In this document: in pieces, positions 1-8,878 of the stretch
How positions within the stretch are numbered: the first letter of the stretch is position 1
Layout of the letters: each line of letters opens with the position of its first letter
Source: Armatimonadota bacterium
Lineage (GTDB): Bacteria > Armatimonadota > UBA5829
Assembly: GCA_012522575.1 (NCBI GenBank)
Contig: JAAYKE010000099.1
Span: 1 to 50,345, forward strand
DNA: 50,345 nt
Direction of reading: 5' to 3'
The notes under the pieces: model-generated
The model's database searches: none
What the model saw: the letters and a program-made list of their open reading frames with translations, nothing else
What the model was told of the DNA's origin: nothing
Translations under genes and position numbers: made by a program

Positions 1-165
1 ACGCCAATATCTATAATTCTCAAATCACTAGGCTCGCTGCCTAAAGACAACTGGAGCAAAAACTAAACGGATGCGCAACTGGAGAAAAAGGTCAAGCCAA
101 ATCTCCACAACTATTTGACACCGTCACTGAGAATACGGAACATGACCTTAGGCTTCCTCGTCGTG

Positions 166-171
166 TATAAT
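166..171 (+). promoter_or_regulatory. -10 box TATAAT, with -35-like TGACCT at 143-148 (17-nt spacer)
   Basis: Sequence motif upstream of the ATG at 208, which is preceded by ggggaaggag. Confidence 0.5.
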
Positions 172-207
172 GTCGTATCAGCATTCTTTTTTGGGGAAGG
201 AGTATTT

Positions 208-1440
208 ATGAAAGCCCTTATTTTATTAGTAACGGTCTGCATGGTCTTCTCGTTGTGCGTCGCAGTATCAGCACAGGATGAGTTCACTCCTCCGCTGCCT
301 GTAGAAGATGAGTCAGCCGAATCGCAGTCACCTGATAACGTCTCCGAAGCTCCGGAGGCTCCGCTTGCAACCGATGAAGTATCACAACCTGCAGCGGCTC
401 CGCCTCCGCCTCCTCCCCCGCCATCCGTCGGCAATAACGCAACCGCAAAACCGACAGTATCTCGACCGCCTGCAAACCCGGATGCCGTAGGGCTGAAAAT
501 CATCATAGGGCCGACTGATTCGCAAGGCCCGCCAAGACGCAGCCGCGGCACTGTTACGGTGAGCGCAGTTGTACCCAAAGAAGTTCCGGTCGCGTCCGTC
601 AAAATATTTGCCAATAATGCGCTTCTCCAACAAAAATCACAGCCGCCTTACGAAGTCACATTCGATACAAAAACGGTGACGGATGGGCTGCATAACTTTA
701 AGGCAATAGGCGCTGATACATCAGGCAAGGATGTGTGGTCGGCCACTACCCGCGTCGAAGTGAGAAACTCAGCCGCCCCACCCCCTGCGGCGGCCTCCGC
801 AGCCAAAACAGACGCTGCCCCGCCAATTCCGCCTCCACCGGGAGCGCCTGCATCTCCTGCGGCCACCGCTGAAGTGAAGCCCACCCCGGCGGGTGAATCT
901 AAACCAACGCCGCCTGGCCCAGCGACAACTCCAAAGCCGCCTTCGCCCGCATCAGGCGCTGCCACTGCAGATAGCAAGCAGTTCAAAAGTGACAAATACG
1001 GCTTCTCTGTAAACCACCCGACAGCCTGGACTGTAAAAGACAAAACAGTTTCTATGCTGCCCAAAAAGACCGGCAACGCGTGGATCGAGCTTAGTCCAGC
1101 CGACAACGCCGAAAAAGTGGTGGTAAATATCAAACGCTCCAAACTTGCAGCCAACAGCGATGCCGATACTTTTGCAAAGTATAACCCCTACGTCTCAACC
1201 TGGGAGCGCAAAACAGTCGACGGCGAGCAGGCTTTCGCGACAGTGTCAACCGAATCTGCCAACAACATCATTCATCGCTTGATAGTCGTCAAAGGCGGCT
1301 ATGCCTGGATGCTCAACTGCGTAGACACTTCCGGCAAGGGACCCGATAACAGCGCAAAGTTGTTTGAATCCGTAGTAAACAGCTTCAAAGTGCAGGGGGA
1401 ATCCAAAGCCCCGGCTGTTAAGGTCATCGAGGTTAAATAG
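208..1440 (+). CDS. Secreted Pro/Ala-rich protein with an Ig-like (Big-type) segment and a C-terminal PsbP/DUF1795-like domain
   Basis: ORF 115-1440; ATG at 208 gives signal peptide MKALILLVTVCMVFSLCVAVSAQ; Pro-rich linkers; C-terminal KYGFSVNHPTAWTV. Confidence 0.7.
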   Translation: MKALILLVTVCMVFSLCVAVSAQDEFTPPLPVEDESAESQSPDNVSEAPEAPLATDEVSQPAAAPPPPPPPPSVGNNATAKPTVSRPPANPDAVGLKIIIGPTDSQGPPRRSRGTVTVSAVVPKEVPVASVKIFANNALLQQKSQPPYEVTFDTKTVTDGLHNFKAIGADTSGKDVWSATTRVEVRNSAAPPPAAASAAKTDAAPPIPPPPGAPASPAATAEVKPTPAGESKPTPPGPATTPKPPSPASGAATADSKQFKSDKYGFSVNHPTAWTVKDKTVSMLPKKTGNAWIELSPADNAEKVVVNIKRSKLAANSDADTFAKYNPYVSTWERKTVDGEQAFATVSTESANNIIHRLIVVKGGYAWMLNCVDTSGKGPDNSAKLFESVVNSFKVQGESKAPAVKVIEVK

Positions 1441-1470
1441 AAACGAAAGTTACAATCTCAACAGACGAAG

Positions 1471-1512
1471 TTACTGCGCCGCGGCTTATATGCACGGCGC
1501 AGTATTTATTTT
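1471..1512. terminator. Bidirectional intrinsic terminator between convergent genes
   Basis: ACTGCGCCG (1473-1481) / CGGCGCAGT (1495-1503), 9-bp perfect stem followed by an AT-rich tract. Confidence 0.7.
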
Positions 1513-2002
1513 AGAAGCGGTCGAAGTGCAGGACTTCGCTGATGTCCTTTTTGTCAGGGGACAGTCTCTTGTCAGGTTTTCCGATTGCAACCATGCTTAC
1601 CAGAGTGTAAGCATCGGGAACGCCCAGCAGTTTGGAGATATCGACGGCATATTCTTTTTTGTCGCCGGCCACCCAGCAGGCTCCCAACCCGTGAGCGTGC
1701 GCCGCAAGCAGAATATTTTGAGTTGCTGCGGCTCCATCTTCCAAATAGTATTTCACCTTTTCGCAGAATACTGCAATACAGCAGGCGGAATCTGCGATAA
1801 ACTTCCCGTGGTCCGCGATTGCAGCGATTTGCTTGCGGATATCGGGATCTGTGACCGCAATAAACTGACAGGGTTGTATGTTAATCGCTGATGCAGCAAG
1901 TCGTGCGCAGTCTACAATATCTTTAATTATATCTCGATCAACAGGATCGGATTTTAAAGATCGAACGCTTCGTCTCGTCTTTAAGCACTGGATAGCATCC
2001 AT
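1511..2002 (-). CDS. Nitroreductase family protein
   Basis: MDAIQCLKTRRSVRSLKSDPVD start, GLGACWVAG, VAIGKPD motifs. Confidence 0.85.
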   Translation of the reverse strand: MDAIQCLKTRRSVRSLKSDPVDRDIIKDIVDCARLAASAINIQPCQFIAVTDPDIRKQIAAIADHGKFIADSACCIAVFCEKVKYYLEDGAAATQNILLAAHAHGLGACWVAGDKKEYAVDISKLLGVPDAYTLVSMVAIGKPDKRLSPDKKDISEVLHFDRF

Positions 2003-2163
2003 CGGATGTCCTCCCTGAGTCCGTATTGCAATTACACTTCCTGTATCTGAATCAAATATCCTTCCATAACAGGAAAATACCGACTTGGTGAATAAGTAAC
2101 CTGCATAACATAGTCGAATCCACCCGGCTGGTTACAATTGGTCGAATATACAGGAGATGAGAG

Positions 2164-3030
2164 ATGGCTTTTCAATATTCGGTGTTCACTGTAATGATGC
2201 CTGAGTTCGATATCTCCGAATCTGCTGCGCTGCTGCGTGACTGCGGTTATGAGGGTGTCGAATGGCGAGTGCATAGCGTTCCAAGTCCGTTCCCTGTGAA
2301 GCCGGATTTCTGGCGCAGCAATAAATCTACAATTGATATTGAGACGATTGTAGAAAAAGCTCCAGAAGTGCGCAAAATCAGTGAGGATGCAGGGCTGAAA
2401 ATCATAGGATTGGGCACTTATATTAGTTATCGACGCCCGGATGATGTTGCCAAATGCATGGCGGCTGCTAGTGAAATGGGCTGTCCTTCGATCAGGGTTT
2501 CTCCGCCGAATTATGATGGATCCGTCAATTATAACGACCTCTTCGAAGAGTCACTGGATGGATATGCCCAGGTGGAAAATCTGGCAAGAGATTTTGGCGT
2601 GCGTGCTAACATAGAGCTGCACCACGGCAATATTTGTCCGAGCGCATCGCTTGCACATCGACTAGTCTGCAACTTTGATCCGGACTTCATAGGCGTAATT
2701 CTCGATCCGGGAAATATGATCTGCGAAGGATTTGAGAACTGGCAACTGGGACTTGAGCTACTTGGGCCTTACCTATCGCACGTTCATGTGAAAAATACAG
2801 CCTGGACAAAAGAAGCAGCCAGTGAAAACGGAGAAACACGCTGGAAACACACTGCGGCAAGGCTCAAGGATGGATGCGTAAACTGGTCGGAGGTGCTGTC
2901 AATTTTGCATAGATCAGGCTATAGAGGATGGTTATCGTTCGAGGACTTCACTCCGACAGACACCAAAACGAAACTTCAGGACAACATACAATATATCAAA
3001 CTCCTGACGAACAGGCTCGGTCTACAGTGA
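2164..3030 (+). CDS. Sugar phosphate isomerase/epimerase (xylose isomerase-like TIM barrel)
   Basis: GYEGVEWR, NIELHHGN, LDPGNM, SHVHVKN, GWLSFEDF motifs. Confidence 0.85.
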   Translation: MAFQYSVFTVMMPEFDISESAALLRDCGYEGVEWRVHSVPSPFPVKPDFWRSNKSTIDIETIVEKAPEVRKISEDAGLKIIGLGTYISYRRPDDVAKCMAAASEMGCPSIRVSPPNYDGSVNYNDLFEESLDGYAQVENLARDFGVRANIELHHGNICPSASLAHRLVCNFDPDFIGVILDPGNMICEGFENWQLGLELLGPYLSHVHVKNTAWTKEAASENGETRWKHTAARLKDGCVNWSEVLSILHRSGYRGWLSFEDFTPTDTKTKLQDNIQYIKLLTNRLGLQ

Positions 3031-4463
3031 GATTATATTTCGATTCAACAAAGCTGGGCATCGCAGCAATCGCAATCTGCGGGTTGCTGGCATGCACGTT
3101 ATCGCCGATTTGCGCTCAGGACGTCCCTGTGGCGCAAGCTTCAGAGCACGAGACTGGTCAACCTTCAACGGAGTGCGCCAGACAAGACCCCGATTCAATC
3201 AACATCTCCGCATCTGCGTTCGAGTTGAATGGATCAAAGATATTTGCTGAAGGGCAACTCCGCATACAAAGGGGCGGACAGCGGCTATTTGCAGATGAGG
3301 CTGAATATGATATGGAAGCAAATACGGGCAACGCAAGCAACGTGTTTATCACAACCTGCTCGTGTGAGAAACCTCACTATCATATCTCCGCAAAAAACAT
3401 TAAGCTGTTGCCCAATCAAAAACTCATTGCTCGCGGTCTCTCAGTTCACCTCGGAAAGACCAGGATAATATCGCTGCCACGAATGGTTTTGCGGTTGAAT
3501 AATCGAACAGGCCCGGCTTCGTTATTTCCCAGATTATCCAACGACTCTCAAGAGGGCCTGACTCTGCGGCACTCTTTGCGCCTGGTCGACACGCCGCGCA
3601 CGCAAACGACCCTTGACCTCAAGTTAACGGAAAATCTCTCGATTCAGCCCGGACTCGATGCCAGATATGGAATGAGAGGGCAACTTGTAAACTTTCCGGG
3701 CAGATATCTCAGCAATGATCTGACGATATCACGCGCAATCGATGTGACGGAGCCGCTGGCAAAAGACAGTGCCCCGAAACGGATGCGCTCCCTCATTGCG
3801 TCCCGTCTGCAAGCGTTCGCCAGACATGCTATACGCCAGAGGACATACGATATCAGCGACCCAAACCTGCTATTATACCGGCAGCCGGAGTTGGGAATAG
3901 TCTATCAAGGTTCGCAGCTATCTGCAGTTAAGCAGACTCTCGACCCGCGGCTCGAGTTGTATCCTCAGATATTCACTACCTGGGGAGTTTATAAAGAAAA
4001 CCAGGGACAAGTTAAGTCGCTTAACAGAACCAGGCTTGTAATGCAGGGCGCGGTCAACACAGTTCGGATGGGGCCGCGAACCGCCATACAACCCCTTGGC
4101 ATTGCCACCATTTCCAGCTACTCCAATGGAGATTCGTATCGCACTTATGGATGGGGAATCGATGCCGCGCACCTCACCCATAAAGGAGCGTTCTACTCTG
4201 CACGCTACGTCAGCCGCACATCCTCCGGCGCGACCCCTTTCAAATTCGACGACATAGACATCAAACGTGAGCTGGATCTGACCGTTCGCACATATCACGG
4301 CAAGCACGTCTATGGCCTGTCTCTTAACTACGATATCGCCTCCGGCACGCTCTTCGACTGGGAAGTTCTATATGGACAGCGCACCGACTGTCTGGGGACG
4401 TATTTGCGCTGGAACAATCGATTTAAGCACCTCTCATTCGATATTGGACTTATCAACCTGTAA
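3027..4463 (+). CDS. LptD/OstA-like outer-membrane protein, translationally coupled to the upstream gene
   Basis: GTG at 3027 overlaps the TGA at 3028-3030; signal peptide; OstA-type repeats (FAEGQLRIQRGGQRLFADEAEYD); beta-strand-rich C-terminus. Confidence 0.65.
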   Translation: MRLYFDSTKLGIAAIAICGLLACTLSPICAQDVPVAQASEHETGQPSTECARQDPDSINISASAFELNGSKIFAEGQLRIQRGGQRLFADEAEYDMEANTGNASNVFITTCSCEKPHYHISAKNIKLLPNQKLIARGLSVHLGKTRIISLPRMVLRLNNRTGPASLFPRLSNDSQEGLTLRHSLRLVDTPRTQTTLDLKLTENLSIQPGLDARYGMRGQLVNFPGRYLSNDLTISRAIDVTEPLAKDSAPKRMRSLIASRLQAFARHAIRQRTYDISDPNLLLYRQPELGIVYQGSQLSAVKQTLDPRLELYPQIFTTWGVYKENQGQVKSLNRTRLVMQGAVNTVRMGPRTAIQPLGIATISSYSNGDSYRTYGWGIDAAHLTHKGAFYSARYVSRTSSGATPFKFDDIDIKRELDLTVRTYHGKHVYGLSLNYDIASGTLFDWEVLYGQRTDCLGTYLRWNNRFKHLSFDIGLINL

Positions 4464-4747
4464 CAACTCACTCTTCGTGAGTGATTGTAGTGACTGGTCT
4501 CTGTCCCAGCCACACAAACTATGTCATTTCGAACGAAGTGAGAAATCTGCTTTTACGTAAATCGCGAAAGTCCGCAAGAAGCGAGACTCAGAAATGGGAA
4601 GGGAAAAAGCAGATTCCTCGGCTTTCGCCTCGGAATGACAATTTAATTGACGCATTCAAGTGTAGTAGCTGGCCTCTGTCCCGACCTTGTCCGAGACGGA
4701 GATCGGACACTACGGGCAGAGGTACTCATCATTCGTGAGCTGTTACA
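4459..4747. mobile_element. MITE-like element: 13-bp terminal inverted repeats (12/13), flanking direct repeat, no transposase, containing a second repeat element
   Basis: TGTAACAACTCAC (4459-4471) vs GTGAGCTGTTACA (4735-4747); direct repeat ATCAACCT at 4452-4459 and 4747-4754. Confidence 0.65.
4522..4640 (+). repeat. Dispersed ~119-bp palindromic repeat, copy 1
   Basis: TGTCATTTCGA...GAAATCTGCTTTT and AAAAAGCAGATTCCTCGG...CGGAATGACA; end-to-end similar to the reverse complement of 48174-48291. Confidence 0.85.
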
Positions 4748-4761
4748 TCAACCTCTAATAA

Positions 4762-4790
4762 TTGACATGGGTTGTTGACGGGAGTATACT
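4762..4790 (+). promoter_or_regulatory. Sigma70-type promoter TTGACA-N17-TATACT for the trkA pair
   Basis: -35 4762-4767, -10 4785-4790. Confidence 0.75.
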
Positions 4791-4831
4791 CAGGTCTTAT
4801 GCTCTTGGAGCATCCGATGCGGAGGAACGAT

Positions 4832-5290
4832 GTGAGAGTAGTTATACTGGGCTGCGGCAGGGTTGGAGCTAACGTTGCCACTACGATGTCGCGTGAAGGA
4901 CACCACGTGACTATAATAGACAGAAATCCCGATTCATTTGGACGGCTTGCCGCCGATTTTACCGGCCGCCAGGTGCTTGGCAATGGCATTGATGAGGAGA
5001 CTCTGAGAGATGCCGAACTCGATAAAGCAGACGCATTCCTAGCCGTGACCAATGGCGACAACCGAAATATTATGTCCGTTCAGATGGCCAAAGTGCGCTT
5101 CAAAGTGCCAAAAGTGGTTGCGCGGATATATGACCCCAACCGAGCTTACGCCTATTCTGAACTGGGCATAGATACTATTTGCACAACATGTGTCGGCGCA
5201 GGGCTGATGCGGGATATGATCCTCGGACGGCCTTTCGGGCAGATCCACGACTACACCCACATGGGATTGGGAGAAGATCAATATGAGTAA
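4832..5290 (+). CDS. TrkA-N (RCK) NAD-binding K+ uptake regulator
   Basis: ORF 4772-5290; GTG at 4832 follows ggagg; MRVVILGCGRVGANVA Rossmann motif. Confidence 0.85.
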   Translation: MRVVILGCGRVGANVATTMSREGHHVTIIDRNPDSFGRLAADFTGRQVLGNGIDEETLRDAELDKADAFLAVTNGDNRNIMSVQMAKVRFKVPKVVARIYDPNRAYAYSELGIDTICTTCVGAGLMRDMILGRPFGQIHDYTHMGLGEDQYE

Positions 5291-5954
5291 AAAAAGCCCA
5301 ATGTATGTGATCGTAGTCGGCGCAGGCAAAGTTGGCTACCACCTGGCCAAGACGCTGATTCAGGAAGGCCAGGAAGTGCTGTTGCTGGAGAAGGACAAAA
5401 AGACTGCTGAGGCATTCAGAGATTCCCTTGGCGAATTGATCGTTCATGGCGATGGATGTGAGATTCGCACGATGTCCGAAGTGGGCATGGGACGTGCAAA
5501 TGTGGTGGTTGCGGTTACAGGGGATGATGAGGACAACCTGGTAGTGTGTCAAATGGCCAAGCGCAAGTTCGGCGTGCCTCGCACAATTGCACGTGTGAAC
5601 GACCCGAAAAATGAGGAGTTGTTCAAAGAGCTTGGCATCGACCAGACCATAAGCAGCACGCGTATCATTTTCAACTTGCTGGAGCAACAGATCGAAACAG
5701 GACAGGTAATCCCGTTGGCGGCTCTCAAACGAGGCGACATTGAAGTGGTGGAGGCCACCATAACTTCATCGTCCAATACCCTTGGGATGAAAATCGGGAA
5801 ACTGAACCTGCCGCCTAAAGCGCTTATTATCTCGGTAATTCGAGACGAGTATGCCATCATCCCCCACTCAGATACAAAACTGCGTGAGGGCGACAGCGTC
5901 ATAGCTATTATACAGTCCGAACACGAAAAGGAGCTTCGGGCCGTATTTGAATAG
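5283..5954 (+). CDS. TrkA-family K+ uptake regulator with TrkA-C domain
   Basis: MYVIVVGAGKVGYHLAKTL; C-terminal LREGDSVIAIIQSEHE. Confidence 0.88.
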   Translation: MSKKSPMYVIVVGAGKVGYHLAKTLIQEGQEVLLLEKDKKTAEAFRDSLGELIVHGDGCEIRTMSEVGMGRANVVVAVTGDDEDNLVVCQMAKRKFGVPRTIARVNDPKNEELFKELGIDQTISSTRIIFNLLEQQIETGQVIPLAALKRGDIEVVEATITSSSNTLGMKIGKLNLPPKALIISVIRDEYAIIPHSDTKLREGDSVIAIIQSEHEKELRAVFE

Positions 5955-5976
5955 ACCGCACCATCGTCAAGTTTGC

Positions 5977-6012
5977 GGCCCGCTCAGGATACCCCAAGCG
6001 GGCCGTTTTTTA
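5977..6012 (+). terminator. Intrinsic terminator after the trkA pair
   Basis: GGCCCGCT (5977-5984) / AGCGGGCC (5997-6004), then GTTTTTT. Confidence 0.85.
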
Positions 6013-6216
6013 AGCTCTGGCGTTAGCTACGACCGAACAACCCAGAGGAGTTCTCTCCAGATTTACAATCGTAGCCTGTATGGATTCCCCCACTTTGCCT
6101 GCGCCGCCAACAATTACTACCATAGTATCGTCGGGCAGATATCCGATTCCTGCGCCATCGGCCAATCCGTCGCGAGCAATGACGACTTCTATCTCGTCGC
6201 CTCGGCAGTAGGTCAT
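6010..6216 (-). CDS. Small stand-alone TRAM-domain protein (68 aa)
   Basis: Strong RBS (GGAGGTGCGGG-ATG); GIGYLPDDTMVVIVGGAGKVGESIQATI resembles the PIN/TRAM protein C-terminus. Confidence 0.75.
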   Translation of the reverse strand: MTYCRGDEIEVVIARDGLADGAGIGYLPDDTMVVIVGGAGKVGESIQATIVNLERTPLGCSVVANARA

Positions 6217-6290
6217 CCCGCACCTCCATCTGCTTAGTTTTTTTGTGCAATTACTACATCAGACACACGTCTCAATCGACAACGATCGAC

Positions 6291-8411
6291 TTACGGGGCC
6301 AAAGCCGTCAGGCTTCCGTCCAAACCGACCACATACGAAGTCGATCCGCTTGCGCCGACACCGGCAAGAACATAGAGTGATGGCGTAGTCTCATACTGCC
6401 ACAAAACCTTGCCCTCCGATGCTGACACAGCGCTTAAAGTTCCCTTGTTACCGCACACATATACAACGCCGTTGTGCTCAGTCGGGGCGGTCGGCACCAT
6501 GCCCGCAGGCACATCAACCGACCAGATCGTCTTGCCTGTCGAGTCCACTTTCTGCAGTTTGTTCGTTGTGCATCTCAGATAGACCGACTGGCCATCCTCG
6601 GAGAGTCCCACACCGGCAATTCCCTTAAGATCGGAAATTGTCTCTCCCGTATTTGCATTAGAAAGAGCACAGTCATATTTTCTATCCGGCGTAAACAGCA
6701 CGCCGTTGCATACTACCGGGCCGCAATCAGCAGGGCTGTAATATCGAGCCGCTCCGCCATACGAACTGCCGTGCCCGACTTGCTTCCAAACCAGCTTGCC
6801 GTCTGCGGTATTGAGGCAATATATAAGCGTATCCCACGCGCCATAATATACCTTGCCTTCCCACAGGAACGGCTTGATCTCGATGTTATATCCGGCGTCG
6901 GTGTTTTTCCAGTTTTGTTTTCCGGTTGCAGCATCAACGCTGTAAAACGCGCCAGTGCCGCAAGCGAAGTAAATGGACTTGCCATCGGAGACCGGAGACG
7001 AGTAGATCGGCTCTTCGGCCTGGAACTTCCACACTTCCTTGCCGGTCGATGCGTTCAGGCAGTATAGATAGGTGTCTTCACTGCCGACGTAAACTTTGTC
7101 TCCCTGCGTCAGAACCTCGCCGCAGATCATGCCTTTTGTTGGGAAGACCCATTTAGACTTGGCAGGAGCAGTATACGCACGCACGGTGCCGTCGTATCCG
7201 CCGATATAAATCGTGCCATCAGGTCCCACGGCAGGAGTTGTTTTGCTGGCGGTTCCGGTCAGCACGCGCCAAAGGACTCTAGGTCGGGTGGATTCGATAT
7301 AAAAGAATGTCGATTTATGATACTCCGCTCCATCCTTATCCTTGAAGGTCAGCTTCAGGTTGTGGGCCCCGGGTTTGAGATTTTTGGCTGCCAGCAAACG
7401 CTCAAAACTGCCGCCTGCTTTCAACTCCAGAGCGGTAGTCTCCTCAGCTTCGTCAACCCTCACTACAGCGCTGACAATCTCACCTTTTCCGGCTGCGATC
7501 CAGGCTTTAATCGGGACCTGCGCGGAATATGTGGCGCCTTTCCTTGGCGATGCGAAACTTATATTAGGATATCGTTTGGTCGGAGCCGCAAGTGGCTTCT
7601 CCAGCATTTTTTTTGTGGCTTTAGCTTCAGGGCCCTGGTCTTTGTAGGCTATTCGAAGATGGCCGTCCATTATGGAGTACACCTGATAACCTGCCGGTCC
7701 CGGCCCATAAGTGGAGCCGCCCTGGACGATATCAAAGTTCTCATACTTGCCACAGTTTGCGCCGTGACCGTGGCCATACATTATTATCGCAATGTTATAT
7801 GGCCGCAGAATATCAAGCAGCCGGTCTACATCGTAGCGGCTGGCAAACTCCCTGGTGCTCAAAGGATGGTGTAGCGCCACGAATATAGGTATATCCTTGC
7901 CCGCTTTTTCGAGGTCCTTTTGCAACCATGTCAACTGTTCCGGCCCAAATGCAGGAAGAGGATGCTGGAATCCGGCTGAATAGAGCACGATGAAGTGGCA
8001 TCCGTTCTTATCGAACGAATAATATGGCCAGCCGTACAATTGCGTGATTTCATAAGTCAAGGATCGCCATGTGCCGTCGTGGTTCCCTATTGATATATAC
8101 AAGGGCAGGTCGACGTTCTTAAAGTAATCCTTATAGAGCTTGAATACCGCCGCGCTTCCAAACTCAGTCACGTCACCGGTGTCAATGATAAACGACGGCG
8201 GCAAAGCGATGGTTTTGAATGGCTCAAGAAGAATCGGCTGCGGGTTTTCCAGCTCAGATATTGTTTGTGCAGCTTTAGTCTGGGTGGTGTGGTCGTCGCT
8301 GATGTGCACGAAGGTGAAATTGCCAACGGCCGCCCACGATGGCAAAACAACCATGCAGACGAACAACGAGGCAATCAACGATATCGACCATAGGTTTCTA
8401 CGTTTGAACAA
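6291..8411 (-). CDS. Secreted metallophosphoesterase fused to a PQQ-like beta-propeller
   Basis: HISDDHT, DTGDVTEFG, GNHDGTW, GHGHG motifs; repeated AxTGKxxWK propeller blades. Confidence 0.88.
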   Translation of the reverse strand: MFKRRNLWSISLIASLFVCMVVLPSWAAVGNFTFVHISDDHTTQTKAAQTISELENPQPILLEPFKTIALPPSFIIDTGDVTEFGSAAVFKLYKDYFKNVDLPLYISIGNHDGTWRSLTYEITQLYGWPYYSFDKNGCHFIVLYSAGFQHPLPAFGPEQLTWLQKDLEKAGKDIPIFVALHHPLSTREFASRYDVDRLLDILRPYNIAIIMYGHGHGANCGKYENFDIVQGGSTYGPGPAGYQVYSIMDGHLRIAYKDQGPEAKATKKMLEKPLAAPTKRYPNISFASPRKGATYSAQVPIKAWIAAGKGEIVSAVVRVDEAEETTALELKAGGSFERLLAAKNLKPGAHNLKLTFKDKDGAEYHKSTFFYIESTRPRVLWRVLTGTASKTTPAVGPDGTIYIGGYDGTVRAYTAPAKSKWVFPTKGMICGEVLTQGDKVYVGSEDTYLYCLNASTGKEVWKFQAEEPIYSSPVSDGKSIYFACGTGAFYSVDAATGKQNWKNTDAGYNIEIKPFLWEGKVYYGAWDTLIYCLNTADGKLVWKQVGHGSSYGGAARYYSPADCGPVVCNGVLFTPDRKYDCALSNANTGETISDLKGIAGVGLSEDGQSVYLRCTTNKLQKVDSTGKTIWSVDVPAGMVPTAPTEHNGVVYVCGNKGTLSAVSASEGKVLWQYETTPSLYVLAGVGASGSTSYVVGLDGSLTALAP

Positions 8412-8424
8412 TGCTTAAATCCCC

Positions 8425-8874
8425 CTAAATGATTTGCAGTTCCTCCAATATGGCAAGTGCGAATTTATCAGCCTTGGTCTGCTTATATCGACCGTTCCTG
8501 CCCTCAATATGATCCAGATAATGGGAAAACTCATGCAAAAACACTCCCAATATCAGATTTTCGGCATTTTCGAATCGGACAGTTTTGAGACGCTGATAGA
8601 CTCTTTGCCGGCCATACTTGTCTTGTTCGGTATAATAGTCGGAAGTCTTGAACTGCACTTCCAACGGATAGCGATTGTATTTATTGATACGCAATCGAAT
8701 CAACTTTCCCTCTTCAAAGCCGCGTGTCGCCCGATAATACGTACCCGATATATACCTTCTTGACCCCTTTGGACAGTATTTCAACTGAACGGTAATGCCC
8801 TTAGTCGGATATTCGCCCACGGCTTCCCGCAGCATACCATCCACATCGTATTGGGTCGTATTCTCTATATTCAT
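8425..8874 (-). CDS. Putative zinc metallopeptidase (HExxH)
   Basis: GVFLHEFSHYLDHIEGR. Confidence 0.55.
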   Translation of the reverse strand: MNIENTTQYDVDGMLREAVGEYPTKGITVQLKYCPKGSRRYISGTYYRATRGFEEGKLIRLRINKYNRYPLEVQFKTSDYYTEQDKYGRQRVYQRLKTVRFENAENLILGVFLHEFSHYLDHIEGRNGRYKQTKADKFALAILEELQII

Positions 8875-8878
8875 ATTC

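Noticed and set aside
397-424. Proline-codon run (AAPPPPPPPPS) as a possible microsatellite
   Set aside because: Explained by a Pro-rich linker in a secreted protein; codons are mixed.
6474-7067. 197-aa plus-strand ORF antisense to the phosphoesterase/PQQ gene
   Set aside because: Shadow ORF with no domain features.
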